Shown in pieces: positions 26,862 to 37,986 of a DNA stretch of 64,000 nt (position 1 is its first letter; each line of letters opens with the position of its first letter). A program made the position numbers and the translations under genes. The notes under the pieces are model-generated. The model made no database searches and was not told where the DNA came from. It was given only the letters and a program-made list of their open reading frames with translations. Where the stretch lies: the NCBI RefSeq assembly GCF_002201535.1, contig NZ_NIWW01000001.1, forward strand, positions 456,933-520,932, in the 5' to 3' direction. Source of the DNA: Lacimicrobium sp. SS2-24. GTDB taxonomy: Bacteria; Pseudomonadota; Gammaproteobacteria; Enterobacterales; Alteromonadaceae.

Positions 26862-28439
26862 TTAGGCTGCTTCACTGCCCTGTTCAGGTGCCGATGACCG
26901 CATCAGGTAGTCAAACGCTCCTAATGCCGCTGTTGCACCGCTCCCCATGGCGATAATGATCTGCTTGAAGGGCACCTCGGTGGCATCACCTGCAGCAAAT
27001 ACCCCTTTAATATTGGTCTCGCCATTGGGTTTGGTGATAATCTCGCCACGGGAGGTCATCGCCACGCCACTGTCTTTGAGCCATTCGGTATTGGGTACCA
27101 GACCAATCTGTACAAAGATCCCGGCCAGTTCCACCTGTTTGGATTCACCACTTTTACGGTCTGTGTAAGTGAGACCAGTAACCTTTTTGCCATCGCCATT
27201 AACTTCAGTGGTCTGGGCATCGGTAATAATCTCGATATTAGGCATTGAACGGGCCTTGCGTTGCAGTACGTCATCTGCTCGCAGTTTGCTGTCAAATTCC
27301 AACACAGTAACCTGTTCGACAATATTAGCCAGATCAATAGCCGCTTCGATACCCGAATTGCCGCCACCTATTACCGCCACCTTTTTTCCTTTGTACAAAG
27401 GCCCGTCACAGTGCGGGCAATAGGCCACACCGGCACCGCGGTATTCACGTTCACCGGGCACATTCATTTCGCGCCAGCGGGCACCGGTGGCCAGCACGAT
27501 ACTTTTTGATTTCAGTACCGCACCGTTTTCCAGCGTAATCTCAAGCATATTGCCTTCGCGCAGGCTGGTAACCCGCTGGTTATTCATAATATCCACGTCG
27601 TAATCACGCACATGCTCTTCGAGACTGGCCACCAGTTTTGGACCTTCTGTGGCTTTTACCGAGATAAAGTTTTCAATCCCAACAGTGTCAGCTACCTGGC
27701 CGCCGAAACGGTCAGTTACCAGGCCGGTGCGGATACCTTTTCGGGCCGAGTATATGGCCGAGGACGCCCCTGCCGGACCGGCGCCTATCACCAGCATATC
27801 GAAAGCCGCTTTACTGGAAAGTGCAGCAGCCTGTTTTTCAGCCGCGCCGTCATCCACTTTATTCAGGATCTTCTCCAGGGTGATGGCACCTTGTGAGAAC
27901 GGTTGGCCATTGAGGAAAACCGAAGGAACAGCCATAACATCCCGCTCATTCACTTCATCCTGAAATAACGAGCCATCGATCATCACGTTGGTGATATTGG
28001 GATTCACTGCCGCCATCACATTCAGCGCCTGCACCACGCCCGGGCAGGTCTGGCAACTGAGTGACACATAGGTTTCAAAACGGTATTCACCGGGCAGATT
28101 TTTGATCTGCTCAAGGATTTCGGCTTCCTGCTTAATCGGATGACCGCCAGTGTGCAACAGCGCCAGTACCAGTGAGGTAAATTCGTGGCCCATGGGCAAG
28201 CCGGAGAAAATAATATTACTGCCCGTGTCGGGGCTGCTTACCTTCATACTGGGAATACGCAGCTCACTATCATTGCTTTGCTTAACACTGACCAGTTCAG
28301 AGAGCTCACTGATATCAGTCGCCAGGCTCAGTAGTTCCTGAGACTTTTTACTCTGGTCTGCGGCAACCGTCAGTTCAACGGGCCGTTTCAGATTGGCCAG
28401 ATAAGTTTTTAAATCGCTTTTTACTTTGTTGTCTAACAT
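26862..28439 (-). CDS. ahpF: Alkyl hydroperoxide reductase subunit F
   Basis: A 525-residue flavoprotein of the standard AhpF length. The N-terminal double thioredoxin-fold domain (~1-200) contains the redox pair CQTCPG. The FAD domain begins [18 protein letters not shown], and the NADH domain carries [23 protein letters not shown], including the active-site CxxC. The FAD-binding C-terminal segment [11 protein letters not shown] is present. It reduces AhpC with electrons from NADH. It lies 147 bp downstream of ahpC on the same strand. The gap holds two strong hairpins that may lower ahpF expression relative to ahpC. A terminator follows. Confidence 0.97.
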   Translation of the reverse strand: MLDNKVKSDLKTYLANLKRPVELTVAADQSKKSQELLSLATDISELSELVSVKQSNDSELRIPSMKVSSPDTGSNIIFSGLPMGHEFTSLVLALLHTGGHPIKQEAEILEQIKNLPGEYRFETYVSLSCQTCPGVVQALNVMAAVNPNITNVMIDGSLFQDEVNERDVMAVPSVFLNGQPFSQGAITLEKILNKVDDGAAEKQAAALSSKAAFDMLVIGAGPAGASSAIYSARKGIRTGLVTDRFGGQVADTVGIENFISVKATEGPKLVASLEEHVRDYDVDIMNNQRVTSLREGNMLEITLENGAVLKSKSIVLATGARWREMNVPGEREYRGAGVAYCPHCDGPLYKGKKVAVIGGGNSGIEAAIDLANIVEQVTVLEFDSKLRADDVLQRKARSMPNIEIITDAQTTEVNGDGKKVTGLTYTDRKSGESKQVELAGIFVQIGLVPNTEWLKDSGVAMTSRGEIITKPNGETNIKGVFAAGDATEVPFKQIIIAMGSGATAALGAFDYLMRSSAPEQGSEAA

Positions 28440-28483
28440 GGTGACCTCAGACGAAATGTATTTTTTACAGGCAACACAAAACC

Positions 28484-28504
28484 AGGGCCGGGCGTACCGG
28501 CCTT
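28484..28504 (-). terminator. Hairpin in ahpC-ahpF gap, possible attenuator
   Basis: Arms AGGGCCGG (28484-28491) and CCGGCCTT (28497-28504) form an 8-bp stem with a GCGTA loop. On the minus strand the stem is followed by TGGTTTTG, a weak T-run. It could partly stop ahpC transcripts before ahpF. Confidence 0.45.
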
Positions 28505-28524
28505 GATTTTACCTGCGCTTATTG

Positions 28525-28569
28525 TGGATCTGCTGACAAGCGTCTGACCAAAGTCTGGTCGCAGATCCA
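28525..28569 (-). other. Long nested hairpin 3' of ahpC
   Basis: Outer perfect 9-bp arms TGGATCTGC (28525-28533) and GCAGATCCA (28561-28569) enclose an inner GACCA/TGGTC hairpin (28546-28560). It lies 18 bases beyond the ahpC stop on the same transcript. It has no T-run, so it is more likely an RNA-stability or processing element than a terminator. Confidence 0.55.
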
Positions 28570-28586
28570 ATCAGAGTCTTGCGGGT

Positions 28587-29156
28587 TTAGATCTTGCCGA
28601 CCAGGTCCAGTGATGGAGACAGGGTTTCTTCACCTGGCTGCCATTTAGCAGGACAGACTTCCCCGTCGTGGCTGGCAACATACTGAGCAGCCTGTACTTT
28701 GCGGAATAGCTCGGCAGCGCTGCGACCAATACCCAAATCGTGGATTTCCGCCACTTTGATTTCCCCTTCCGGGTTGATCACAAAGGTGCCACGCAAGGCC
28801 AGACCGTCTTCTTCGATCATGACACCAAAATTACGTGAAATACGACCTGTGGGGTCACCGATCATCGGGAATTTGATTTTGCCAATGGTTTCAGACGTAT
28901 CGTGCCACGCCTTGTGTGTGAAATGCGTGTCAGTGGACACAGAATACACTTCCACACCCATGTCTTTGAGTCTGTCGTAGTAATCGGCCAGATCGCCCAG
29001 CTCAGTTGGACAAACGAAGGTAAAGTCAGCTGGGTAAAACATCACTACAGCCCATTTGCCTAACACGTCCTTTTCAGACAGCTCAACAAATTCACCATTG
29101 TGGTAAGCCGTCGCATTGAAGGGTTGGATCTTGGTGTTGATTAACGATTGTGTCAT
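28587..29156 (-). CDS. ahpC: Alkyl hydroperoxide reductase subunit C (peroxiredoxin)
   Basis: A 189-residue typical 2-Cys peroxiredoxin. The peroxidatic Cys is in DFTFVCPTELGDL and the resolving Cys in GEVCPAKWQPGE, and the C-terminus ends LDLVGKI as in standard AhpC. It reduces hydrogen peroxide and organic hydroperoxides in the cytoplasm and is recycled by AhpF encoded downstream. The minus-strand leader has AAGGAGAAACACTTC before the ATG, a strong ribosome site. The upstream region carries a possible OxyR-type four-element site (see separate entry). Confidence 0.97.
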   Translation of the reverse strand: MTQSLINTKIQPFNATAYHNGEFVELSEKDVLGKWAVVMFYPADFTFVCPTELGDLADYYDRLKDMGVEVYSVSTDTHFTHKAWHDTSETIGKIKFPMIGDPTGRISRNFGVMIEEDGLALRGTFVINPEGEIKVAEIHDLGIGRSAAELFRKVQAAQYVASHDGEVCPAKWQPGEETLSPSLDLVGKI

Positions 29157-29233
29157 GAAGTGTTTCTCCTTGATTAAAAGTGGTTTGCCTTTAAGACGAG
29201 GAGAAGTTTAGACAATTGAGGTAAATCTTTATA

Positions 29234-29270
29234 ATTGATTGGTCTGATTGTTGTGATTTGAAAATACGAT
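29234..29270 (-). promoter_or_regulatory. Possible OxyR-type site and promoter for ahpC
   Basis: On the minus strand four tetramers lie with exact 7-base gaps: ATCG, AAAT, ATCA, CAAT, reminiscent of the OxyR ATAG-N7-CTAT pattern. A TATAAA-like -10 follows. The match to consensus is partial (2-3 of 4 bases per element), so this is tentative. Confidence 0.3.
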
Positions 29271-29302
29271 TAGATGTCGGCTAACTCTGATAAAAAAGCA
29301 AG

Positions 29303-29400
29303 AATAACCACAGAGGCACGAAGGACACAGAGAATCACTATTTAAGTAGTCATTTGTCAGCTATCAGGTGTCAGGTGTCAGTTTCCGCAGGCTGAAAGCT
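29303..29400. repeat. Direct repeat copy 1 (CACAGAGG-type intergenic repeat)
   Basis: It begins AATAACCACAGAGGCAC and contains ACACAGAGAATCAC, GTAGTC, TGTCAGCTATCAGGTGTCAGG and GGCTGAAA. It is about 85% similar to the copy at 29559 by eye. Confidence 0.8.
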
Positions 29401-29558
29401 ACTAGCTTAGATTTTCTTTTGCCCCTGCGATCTCAGCACAGCTTCGAGATGTCAGGCTTTCATTCGTTTATTCTTGATGAGGCACAAAGACAATGGAATG
29501 ACAGACCGTCATGCCCGAATGCCGTTATCGCGCATCCAGCGACCTTTGTGAAAGGCGA

Positions 29559-29650
29559 AAATAACCACAGAGGCACACAGAACACAGAGAATCACCATTT
29601 ACGTAGTCGGTTGTCAGCTATCAGGTGTCAGGTTCTGAAGGCTGAAAACG
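29559..29650. repeat. Direct repeat copy 2 (CACAGAGG-type intergenic repeat)
   Basis: Second copy of the repeat at 29303, in the same orientation. It keeps the AATAACCACAGAGGCAC start, the TGTCAGCTATCAGGTGTCAGG core and the GGCTGAAA end. Confidence 0.8.
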
Positions 29651-29741
29651 GCTAACTGAAAACTTTTCTGGCTCAGCGTCCTCTGCGACTGCGCGGTGAA
29701 ATATTTCTTTTCGCGCTTTTCATGAGGTTGGTGGTAAAGCA

Positions 29742-30350
29742 TCAGGCCGAGGCGCTGGGCCTGGCGCTGACCGCCTGATGCCAGCGCTTTAGATGGGTTT
29801 GTTCTTCGTCAATACGAATTTTCACGACCCGGGCAAAATCAATGGCACACAGGGCGGTAATATCGGCAATAGAAAAACGCTCTCCGGCAATAAACTCACT
29901 ATCTGCCAGACGCTTATCCAGTATTTTCAAAAAAGCCAAAGCATTCTTGCCGGCCTCTTCGCCAAATTCCGGCACTGGTTTCATTCGGTCTTTAAAATAG
30001 CCGCTGGTATGCTGGAAACATAACCCCACCTGCATGAACAGACCAAATTCTACCTGGCGTTGCCACATCTCGGTACGGGCCTGCTCCAGTGTTGAGGTCC
30101 CCATTAATGGTGGCTCAGGTTGGAGCAACTCAAAATAGCGGCAAATGGCCACAGATTCACTGATACATTCACCATCATCCAGTTCCAGAATCGGCACTTT
30201 TGCCATAGGGTTTCTCGCCCGCATTTGAGGTGACAGGTTTTCCCCTGCCCCGAGATCCACCTGCACATAGTCCATCGGGATCTGCTTTTCCGCCAAAAAG
30301 ATCCTGACCCGACGCGGTCCGGGTGCGCTTTTCGTATCATAGATTTTCAT
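29742..30350 (-). CDS. Glutathione S-transferase family protein
   Basis: A 202-residue GST. The N-terminal thioredoxin-fold domain has KSAPGPRRVRIFLAEKQIP, NPMAKVPILELDDGECISESVAICRY (cis-Pro loop and the SES glutathione-binding turn). The helical C-terminal domain (~90-202) contains GERFSIADITALCAIDFA, the conserved N-capping/hydrophobic staple region. It probably conjugates or reduces electrophiles or peroxides using glutathione in the cytoplasm; its class and substrate are unknown. The start overlaps the upstream small membrane protein by 4 bases (ATGA), so the two are co-translated. Confidence 0.9.
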   Translation of the reverse strand: MKIYDTKSAPGPRRVRIFLAEKQIPMDYVQVDLGAGENLSPQMRARNPMAKVPILELDDGECISESVAICRYFELLQPEPPLMGTSTLEQARTEMWQRQVEFGLFMQVGLCFQHTSGYFKDRMKPVPEFGEEAGKNALAFLKILDKRLADSEFIAGERFSIADITALCAIDFARVVKIRIDEEQTHLKRWHQAVSARPSASA

Positions 30351-30793
30351 GAGGAGGCCTTATCCTGTTCGGGTTGAGTGCGTTGCAATACTTCTGCAAG
30401 AGTATGAGGCTGATCCGTTCCCAACCGAATCCTGGTACCATCCACAAGATGCAGCTCGACTGCAGACAAGCCCGAAACATTGTATAACCAGCCTGAGGGC
30501 GTAAGACGAATGCCCCAACCATACCACCAACGGTTAGTCACAGCTGATGCGCTGTGCAACTGGCTCAATGATAACGATTTTTTCCAGAATCCCGGACCAA
30601 AGAACCAACGTAGTTGCATGTCATCCACCTCGATGGTCATAGACCAGAATAACCAGGCCACCAACAAAAGAGGAGTCACCACCATCACCACGACCGCCAA
30701 ACCGAACTCCCGAAATACCACTGCCAGGATCAGAGTCAGTGGCAAAACAATACTCAGAATAGTTTTAGCTGGTTGTCGGTGTTGATATTGCAT
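30347..30793 (-). CDS. Small membrane protein with bacterial PH-like domain
   Basis: A 148-residue protein of unknown function. Two N-terminal membrane helices (~12-50) are followed by a beta-rich soluble region (~52-135) with WWYGWGIRLTPSGWLYNVSG and VELHLVDGTRIRLGTDQP. I read this as a bacterial pleckstrin-homology-like fold in small integral membrane proteins. The C-terminus is polar. It is the upstream gene of an operon with the GST (4-base overlap). A role in the membrane or envelope is plausible, but nothing specific can be claimed. Confidence 0.72.
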   Translation of the reverse strand: MQYQHRQPAKTILSIVLPLTLILAVVFREFGLAVVVMVVTPLLLVAWLFWSMTIEVDDMQLRWFFGPGFWKKSLSLSQLHSASAVTNRWWYGWGIRLTPSGWLYNVSGLSAVELHLVDGTRIRLGTDQPHTLAEVLQRTQPEQDKASS

Positions 30794-31044
30794 AAGCCCG
30801 TCTCATCGTGATTGTCTTATCCACTATAAGCATTTCTGCCTAAAAACCAATCACCAACGACGTATTTTGTGGCCTACAAAAGCGTAAAACAAAATATATG
30901 CATAACAAGGCAATAGCATCAGATAGGCAAACATAGGTAAGTTTTTTGTGCACTAATAGCGAAAATATGCTGAGGGCCTAAAGCATTGCAATTGCTCAGG
31001 GTTGGGCCTAGCATGGGGAAACTATCGATAAATTAGAAACATCC

Positions 31045-31971
31045 ATGTATCGGCCAAAAACAACCCTTGAGCAATGGCGCATACTGCAGGCAGTAGTGGA
31101 TTATGGCGGTTATGCTCATGCAGCCAGCCAGCTGAACAAGAGCCAATCGTCCTTAAACCATGCAGTGGCCAAACTACAGAACCAGTTGGGCGTTCAGCTG
31201 CTCGAGGTGAGAGGCCGCAAAGCCTACCTTACCGAAGCCGGTGAGGTGATGCTGCGACGCTCCAGGCACCTGACCCAAAATGTGCAGGATCTGGAAGTTT
31301 TGGCAGAGAGCATTAATCAGGACTGGGAGCCAGAAATTACCCTTGCCGTTGATTTAGCCTATCCCAAAGAACAATTATATCCGGTACTCAAAGAGTTCTA
31401 CCCAGACAGTCGCGGAAGTCGTCTGAAAATACTGGATACGGTGCTCACCGGTACCGAAGAAGCCATTACGCAGGGGTGGGCCGATATTGTGCTGACGGGC
31501 CAGGTACCTAAAGGCTATCTGGGTGAACCCATTGCAGAAACCCAGTTTATCGTCGTGTGTCACCCACAACACCCATTGGCAGCAATGCCCTCTCCCATCG
31601 ATCCCAATGAGTTAATGCATCATCTGCAACTGGTGATAAAAGACACCTCACAGTCACCCGATGAGAAACAGGGTTGGCTGAAATCAGAGCTACGGTGGAC
31701 CGTCAGTCAGTTCGCTACTGCCATTGATTTGATGGGCCAGGGCCTCGGTTTCTGTTGGTTACCCGAACATGTGGTGTGCCAGGAACTAGGCAAGGGATCA
31801 CTGGTAAAACTTGACGTTAAAGGCAGCAGTTTCAGAAAGCTGGTAATGTGGATGGTTCATCCCCGCCCCGATACGCTTGGGCCTGGAAGCCAGCTGCTGA
31901 GTGACTGTATACTCACCCATCGGCAGATACAACATACTCATCAAACGACAGAGGAACCACCATGCACATGA
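31045..31971 (+). CDS. LysR-family transcriptional regulator
   Basis: A 308-residue LysR regulator. The N-terminal winged helix-turn-helix is LEQWRILQAVVDYGGYAHAASQLNKSQSSLNHAVAKLQNQLG, with the recognition helix around SQSSLNHAVAKL. The C-terminal part (~90-295) is the two-lobed effector-binding domain (ADIVLTGQVP, VVCHPQHPLA, GLGFCWLPEH). It binds DNA as a tetramer and responds to an unknown small molecule. The stop overlaps the next gene by 10 bases, so that small protein may work with the regulator. The ~250-bp upstream gap to the divergent PH-like gene shows no clear T-N11-A operator that I can defend. Confidence 0.92.
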   Translation: MYRPKTTLEQWRILQAVVDYGGYAHAASQLNKSQSSLNHAVAKLQNQLGVQLLEVRGRKAYLTEAGEVMLRRSRHLTQNVQDLEVLAESINQDWEPEITLAVDLAYPKEQLYPVLKEFYPDSRGSRLKILDTVLTGTEEAITQGWADIVLTGQVPKGYLGEPIAETQFIVVCHPQHPLAAMPSPIDPNELMHHLQLVIKDTSQSPDEKQGWLKSELRWTVSQFATAIDLMGQGLGFCWLPEHVVCQELGKGSLVKLDVKGSSFRKLVMWMVHPRPDTLGPGSQLLSDCILTHRQIQHTHQTTEEPPCT

Positions 31972-32375
31972 CACGGGAAGAACTTGAAAACCTGATGGCC
32001 GATAGCGCCCATAATGCCATTGTGGCGACCCGGGAAGAGTTTGGTATTGAACTGGACAACAGTGTTGAGAGTATCGCCATGGTGGATGAGGTCATCCTTA
32101 AGTGGCTGCAGAGGTACAAGGATCAAAGTCTGGAAAACAATGCCGTATTTACCCTGTGCAACCTTTACGGCGCCTATGTCGGTGAGATTTTCAGAAAACG
32201 GGTGGGCGGCCACTGGCACTATGACCAGAGTAATCCGGATACACCCTATGTAGTGCTTGAATACGCGGGCCACACCTATGCATTTGCGGGTATTTGCTAC
32301 CAGCGCCTGGTGAATGACAGCCAGATCAGCGTTAAAAATTACTTTGAGCAGGCGTTAGAGAACAATGCCCAATAG
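31962..32375 (+). CDS. Conserved-looking protein of unknown function
   Basis: A 137-residue acidic cytoplasmic protein with no signal peptide or membrane segment. An N-terminal helical region (to ~60) is followed by the pattern LCNLYGAYVGEIFRKRVGGHWHYDQ and a likely beta-rich end (PYVVLEYAGHTYAFAGICYQRL). I do not recognise a named family with certainty. It overlaps the LysR stop by 10 bases and is probably translated by coupling; ATG 31968 is an alternative start. Confidence 0.75.
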   Translation: MHMTREELENLMADSAHNAIVATREEFGIELDNSVESIAMVDEVILKWLQRYKDQSLENNAVFTLCNLYGAYVGEIFRKRVGGHWHYDQSNPDTPYVVLEYAGHTYAFAGICYQRLVNDSQISVKNYFEQALENNAQ

Positions 32376-32488
32376 ATGTGAATAAACGCCTCATAAGCTT
32401 GCCCTGGCAGCTGCTAACGACGGGTTACTACTCGCGGTGAAGGTTTTCGGACTACACTCAACAGACAGGGCAATCATGACATGCAGCA

Positions 32489-33421
32489 ATGAGTGGTTTT
32501 GTCACAACCTTTTGTCGTTTCAGCGGGCTGCGCAGGCGCATAGCCTGTGCTGGCCTATGCGTTCTGAGCACACTCTGTTTGGCGGCAGACAACGTCCGCT
32601 ACGTCGATGTCAATCACATCCTGGGTACCCGCAATAACAGTTACTTTCCTGAACTTTTGAACCTGGCCCTGAGCAAAACGCAGCAGGAATATGGGTCTTA
32701 TAAACTTGAAGCGGTCACGGCTCCCATTACCCAGAACAGACAGTTCAAAGAAATCGACAAAGGCACGGTAGATGTATTCTGGACCATGACCACCACGGCC
32801 AGAGAACAACAAGCCATAGCCGTACCGGTGCCACTGATGAAAGGCCTCTATGGTATGCGCCTGCTGGCCATAAATCGACATGACCAGAGCGTGTTTGACA
32901 CCATCAAGGACCTCCCGGATTTTAACGGGTATATCGCATTACAAGGTGCAGACTGGCCTGATGTCACTATATTGCAGGCTGCGGGCCTGAAAGTCAGTAC
33001 CGAGGTTGAGGAGAGATACCGCTACACTTTTTTACATCTCAACCAGGGGTTCTATTATCCTCGCGGATTGACAGAAATCTTCGCGGAGATGGAGCGCCAT
33101 CCCCATGCAGACTTAAGCGTCGAGCGCAAACATTTGTTTGTGTATCCGGCGGCCATATATTTTTTCGTCAGTCATGCACGACCCAATTTGGCAGAGCGCC
33201 TCACCACTGGTTTGAACAAGGCCATTGCCGATGGCAGTTTTGACCGTGTTTTCTTTGATTTTGAGGGCCACCAAAGTTGGATTTCACAGGCCAGATTGTC
33301 ACAACGCACGGTGCACTGGATGGATAACCCGCTGATCAGCGACATCCCGCAAAAAACGCGGATTCGTGCGCTGCAACAACAACTGCTCGATAGTGCTAAC
33401 AGAGTGGATAACAGACCCTGA
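32489..33421 (+). CDS. Solitary periplasmic substrate-binding-like protein
   Basis: A 310-residue exported protein. A basic N-terminus and hydrophobic helix end near LCLAADN, a Sec signal peptide. The mature part looks like a class II periplasmic binding fold: VRYVDVNHILGTRNNSYFPELLNLALS, DVFWTMTTTAREQQAIAVPVPL and RLTTGLNKAIADGSFDRVFF. The last is the typical C-terminal helix of amino-acid-binding-like proteins. No transporter permease or ATPase is adjacent, so it may feed a distant transporter or act as a sensor, as is common in marine Gammaproteobacteria. The ligand is unknown. Confidence 0.75.
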   Translation: MSGFVTTFCRFSGLRRRIACAGLCVLSTLCLAADNVRYVDVNHILGTRNNSYFPELLNLALSKTQQEYGSYKLEAVTAPITQNRQFKEIDKGTVDVFWTMTTTAREQQAIAVPVPLMKGLYGMRLLAINRHDQSVFDTIKDLPDFNGYIALQGADWPDVTILQAAGLKVSTEVEERYRYTFLHLNQGFYYPRGLTEIFAEMERHPHADLSVERKHLFVYPAAIYFFVSHARPNLAERLTTGLNKAIADGSFDRVFFDFEGHQSWISQARLSQRTVHWMDNPLISDIPQKTRIRALQQQLLDSANRVDNRP

Positions 33422-33554
33422 GCGACGGTTACTGCAATTGATCGATTATGCCGGGGAAATCAAAGCCTTTGTTTATTCTTTCGCAGACGAAAAAGGTTAT
33501 TCAAGACTCGGAAACAGGAATCGCAGATTCCGATTAGCCAGAAATCACCTCAAA

Positions 33555-34052
33555 CTAAATAACGGGAGGACGATACCAGTCGCGTAGCATTAACCTGAGC
33601 GTTTGACTGCGATACCAGTACAGCACAAACAGCAGGTCTAATAACAAGGTCAGCGCAATCAGCCAGGAAAACTGCCAGTGGCCATGGTGCGCCATTAAGA
33701 CATGAAAGGCAGCATCAACAACCAGACTGAGTATCACCAGCACACGAACGGCACTGAAGAGTCTTCGTGCCCGCGTATCAAACAGCTTATGACGCCAGAA
33801 CACCATGCCTATGATGATCAGTGCCGGCAGGCCCAGCAACAAACTAAAATAGAAATAGCCTTTATCAGGGTAAAACAATGACAAAATGAGGCTGGGATCC
33901 TGGCGATAAGACAGTGACGCAATGAACACCAGATAGCCGCGCATCAGAAACAGCAAGCTCAGATACAACAGCCGATTGGGTTGGATCCTGCCCTGAGCGT
34001 CGTAATATTTAAGTGGCAGTATGGCCCGGTGTTTAGACATCGGCGCTGACAA
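33555..34052 (-). CDS. DUF2919 family inner-membrane protein
   Basis: A 165-residue protein with four predicted membrane helices. It begins RAILPLKYYDAQGRIQPN, then LLYLSLLFLMRGYLVFIASLS, the pattern I associate with DUF2919 (YfeZ-like) proteins. The C-terminus is LRLMLRDWYRPPVI. The function is unknown. It lies 3 bases downstream of the DUF3392 gene on the same strand, at the end of the smc-zipA-ligA block. Confidence 0.75.
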   Translation of the reverse strand: MSAPMSKHRAILPLKYYDAQGRIQPNRLLYLSLLFLMRGYLVFIASLSYRQDPSLILSLFYPDKGYFYFSLLLGLPALIIIGMVFWRHKLFDTRARRLFSAVRVLVILSLVVDAAFHVLMAHHGHWQFSWLIALTLLLDLLFVLYWYRSQTLRLMLRDWYRPPVI

Positions 34053-34055
34053 CCT

Positions 34056-34379
34056 TCATATGTAGCGCCGCCGCTCTGCCATATACCCTAACAGCAAAAA
34101 AACACTGACAATGCTAATACCCTGATAGACCGAGGGAATCATCAGAATCAGTTGCCTGAAAAACGGTGTCACAAACAAAATAAACGCCCCGTAACCGAAG
34201 GCACACACCAGCACGAATACCAGGGTGCGTACCACAAAAGGATACGGCACCAGCATACGCTTGATATGCTTATTCACCACATCGCCATACACCACCAATA
34301 ACGTAGCCACAAAGGTCATCGCTACCTCGCTGTAGTATGGCTGTAACCACTGCGTCAGCTTATACAGGACATCATGCAT
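34056..34379 (-). CDS. DUF3392 family small membrane protein
   Basis: A 107-residue protein with three hydrophobic helices. The sequence VAMTFVATLLVVYGDVVNKHIKRML followed by the FVVRTLVFVLVCAFGYG helix is typical of DUF3392, a family found mainly in marine Gammaproteobacteria. The function is unknown. It is downstream of ligA on the same strand and directly upstream of the DUF2919 gene. The gap to ligA contains a 27-bp tandem repeat and a possible 33-codon ORF. Confidence 0.75.
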   Translation of the reverse strand: MHDVLYKLTQWLQPYYSEVAMTFVATLLVVYGDVVNKHIKRMLVPYPFVVRTLVFVLVCAFGYGAFILFVTPFFRQLILMIPSVYQGISIVSVFLLLGYMAERRRYI

Positions 34380-34428
34380 GTTACCCGTGCATCCTCTTAC
34401 GTAGAATCAATATCGATTGGGCGACTTT

Positions 34429-36553
<2,125 letters not shown>

Positions 36554-36629
36554 CTAGCCCCGCTGATCAGTAGGATGAGCATGCTTGGCATAAAAGATAG
36601 GGCTTAGCAGTCGAAGGGCCAGGCATAAC

Positions 36630-36648
36630 GCGGGCCTAATTGGCCCGC
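36630..36648 (-). other. Hairpin over the zipA stop codon
   Basis: Perfect 7-bp arms GCGGGCC / GGCCCGC with a 5-base loop overlap the zipA TAG stop. No T-run follows, so it is not a typical Rho-independent terminator. Confidence 0.5.
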
Positions 36649-37967
36649 TTTATCATACGCTGTCGTTCAAATTCGCGGATCTTCTCCACATACTGTTGCA
36701 GGCTCTGTTTGGTCAGTGCGCTGCGCCGTCCGTCCAGTACCTGTGCGCCGAATTCATCGGCCAGCTTACGTGCGGCATTGTGCATCATGTTGAAGACCTG
36801 ATGCGGATCCCCCTCAATGGGCAAAATCATAAACAATGACACGCCCTGAGTAGTAAAAGTTTCCATGTTGTCGATGTCAAACACACCGGGCTTGAACATA
36901 TTGGCCAGACTGAATAACACCGGTCCTTTGCCATTGCTGTTCACATGCCGGTGGAAGATATCCTGATCGCCGAACTTGAACCCCAAAGTTAATAATGACG
37001 GCAACAGCGCTGAACCCGGAATCGGCTTGCCATCGGGTGCTTTTACGTTGAGTACCAGCACTTCCTGCGAAGGTGGTTTGCTTGGGGCCGCTTGCTCACT
37101 GCGCGGTGCCGTCTGCTGCTGCGACTCTGGCTGAGGTTCTGGCTCATCAAAGTCGATGCGCATCTGATCTTCTGCCAGTCGGGCACCGCTAAGACGCGGC
37201 TCCTTGCGTTTAGGCTCGGCTTTGGTGATATCTGGCTTTTTACGTTTCACCAGTTTTCGTGCCTGTTCTGCAAAAATGCCGCCAGCACCGGACACCTGCG
37301 GTTCGCTTTTTGTTGAGGCGTCAGAGGCTGGCTCTTGGGTTTCTATGTGCGGCTTTTCTGACGCTGCCTCAGTCGGATTTTTAACGGCATCACGGGCGCT
37401 GGCAGTGAATGCCTCGCTGGTATCAGCCTCACGGGGCGTGTCAGATATCGCGGTGTCAGTGCTGCCAATCACCGGCTCTTTGCGCCCGGCAGGTGAACCG
37501 GCAGAGGTCTGATAGTGTTCTGTTCTGAGTAAGAATGATGGTGGTTCAGGCACATCGGCGCTATCGCTATCACTGCGCTCGTCATTGACTGAGGAGGCCT
37601 TAAAGCTACTTGTCGTCGCCCGTGACGGATTAAATTCTTCAGGCTCTGATGCCTGAGCACTGAATTCTGCGCTTGCGGTGGAGGCATCCATAGCGGCAAC
37701 CGTATCGGCGCTGTCATCGGTCTGTTCAGATCTGCTGCTGACCACCCTGACGGGCCCGACTCCGAGATCGTCAAAATCTTCATCAGGCGCTTTGTCACCC
37801 AGTTCAAAGTCCGCATCGTGGCGTGAATCACGATAATGCAAATGGGCCGTTTGCGGTTTTTCGCGTTCGCTGCTGCGCTTTTTGCGCACCGTCCACAGAC
37901 CATGGGCAAGGATTGCGACGATGGCCACGGCTCCGAATATAAGAAAGGTCAGGCGTAATTCTTCCAT
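36636..37967 (-). CDS. zipA: Cell division protein ZipA
   Basis: A 443-residue protein. A single N-terminal membrane helix (LTFLIFGAVAIVAILAHGLWTV) is followed by a long low-complexity, acidic and Ser/Pro/Glu-rich linker (~30-300). The C-terminal FtsZ-binding domain (~305-443) includes VLNVKAPDGKPIPGSALLPSLLTLGFKFGDQDIFHRH and FTTQGVSLFMILP. It anchors FtsZ to the inner membrane at the division site. The linker is longer than in E. coli ZipA (328 residues total). It lies 19 bases after smc on the same strand, so it is probably co-transcribed. Confidence 0.95.
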   Translation of the reverse strand: MEELRLTFLIFGAVAIVAILAHGLWTVRKKRSSEREKPQTAHLHYRDSRHDADFELGDKAPDEDFDDLGVGPVRVVSSRSEQTDDSADTVAAMDASTASAEFSAQASEPEEFNPSRATTSSFKASSVNDERSDSDSADVPEPPSFLLRTEHYQTSAGSPAGRKEPVIGSTDTAISDTPREADTSEAFTASARDAVKNPTEAASEKPHIETQEPASDASTKSEPQVSGAGGIFAEQARKLVKRKKPDITKAEPKRKEPRLSGARLAEDQMRIDFDEPEPQPESQQQTAPRSEQAAPSKPPSQEVLVLNVKAPDGKPIPGSALLPSLLTLGFKFGDQDIFHRHVNSNGKGPVLFSLANMFKPGVFDIDNMETFTTQGVSLFMILPIEGDPHQVFNMMHNAARKLADEFGAQVLDGRRSALTKQSLQQYVEKIREFERQRMIKRAN

Positions 37968-37986
37968 TTTATAATTTTAATTCAGC

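Larger units (their letters stand above)
29157..29741. other. Non-coding stretch upstream of ahpC with dispersed-type repeats
   Basis: No supported gene. The part next to ahpC holds its promoter. From ~29303 onward it contains two ~95-bp direct repeats and a segment resembling dispersed intergenic repeats (GTCATGCCCG...CATCCAGCGACC, ~29507-29544). Near 29667-29700 the motif CGTCCTCTGCGACTGCGCGGTGAA looks like an inverted relative of the CACAGAGG motif in the repeats. Confidence 0.6.

Noticed and set aside
29368..29655. Plus-strand frame of 95 codons across the repeat region
   Set aside because: It is made of the repeats (NHRGT-type peptide), has no ribosome site and does not resemble a protein family.
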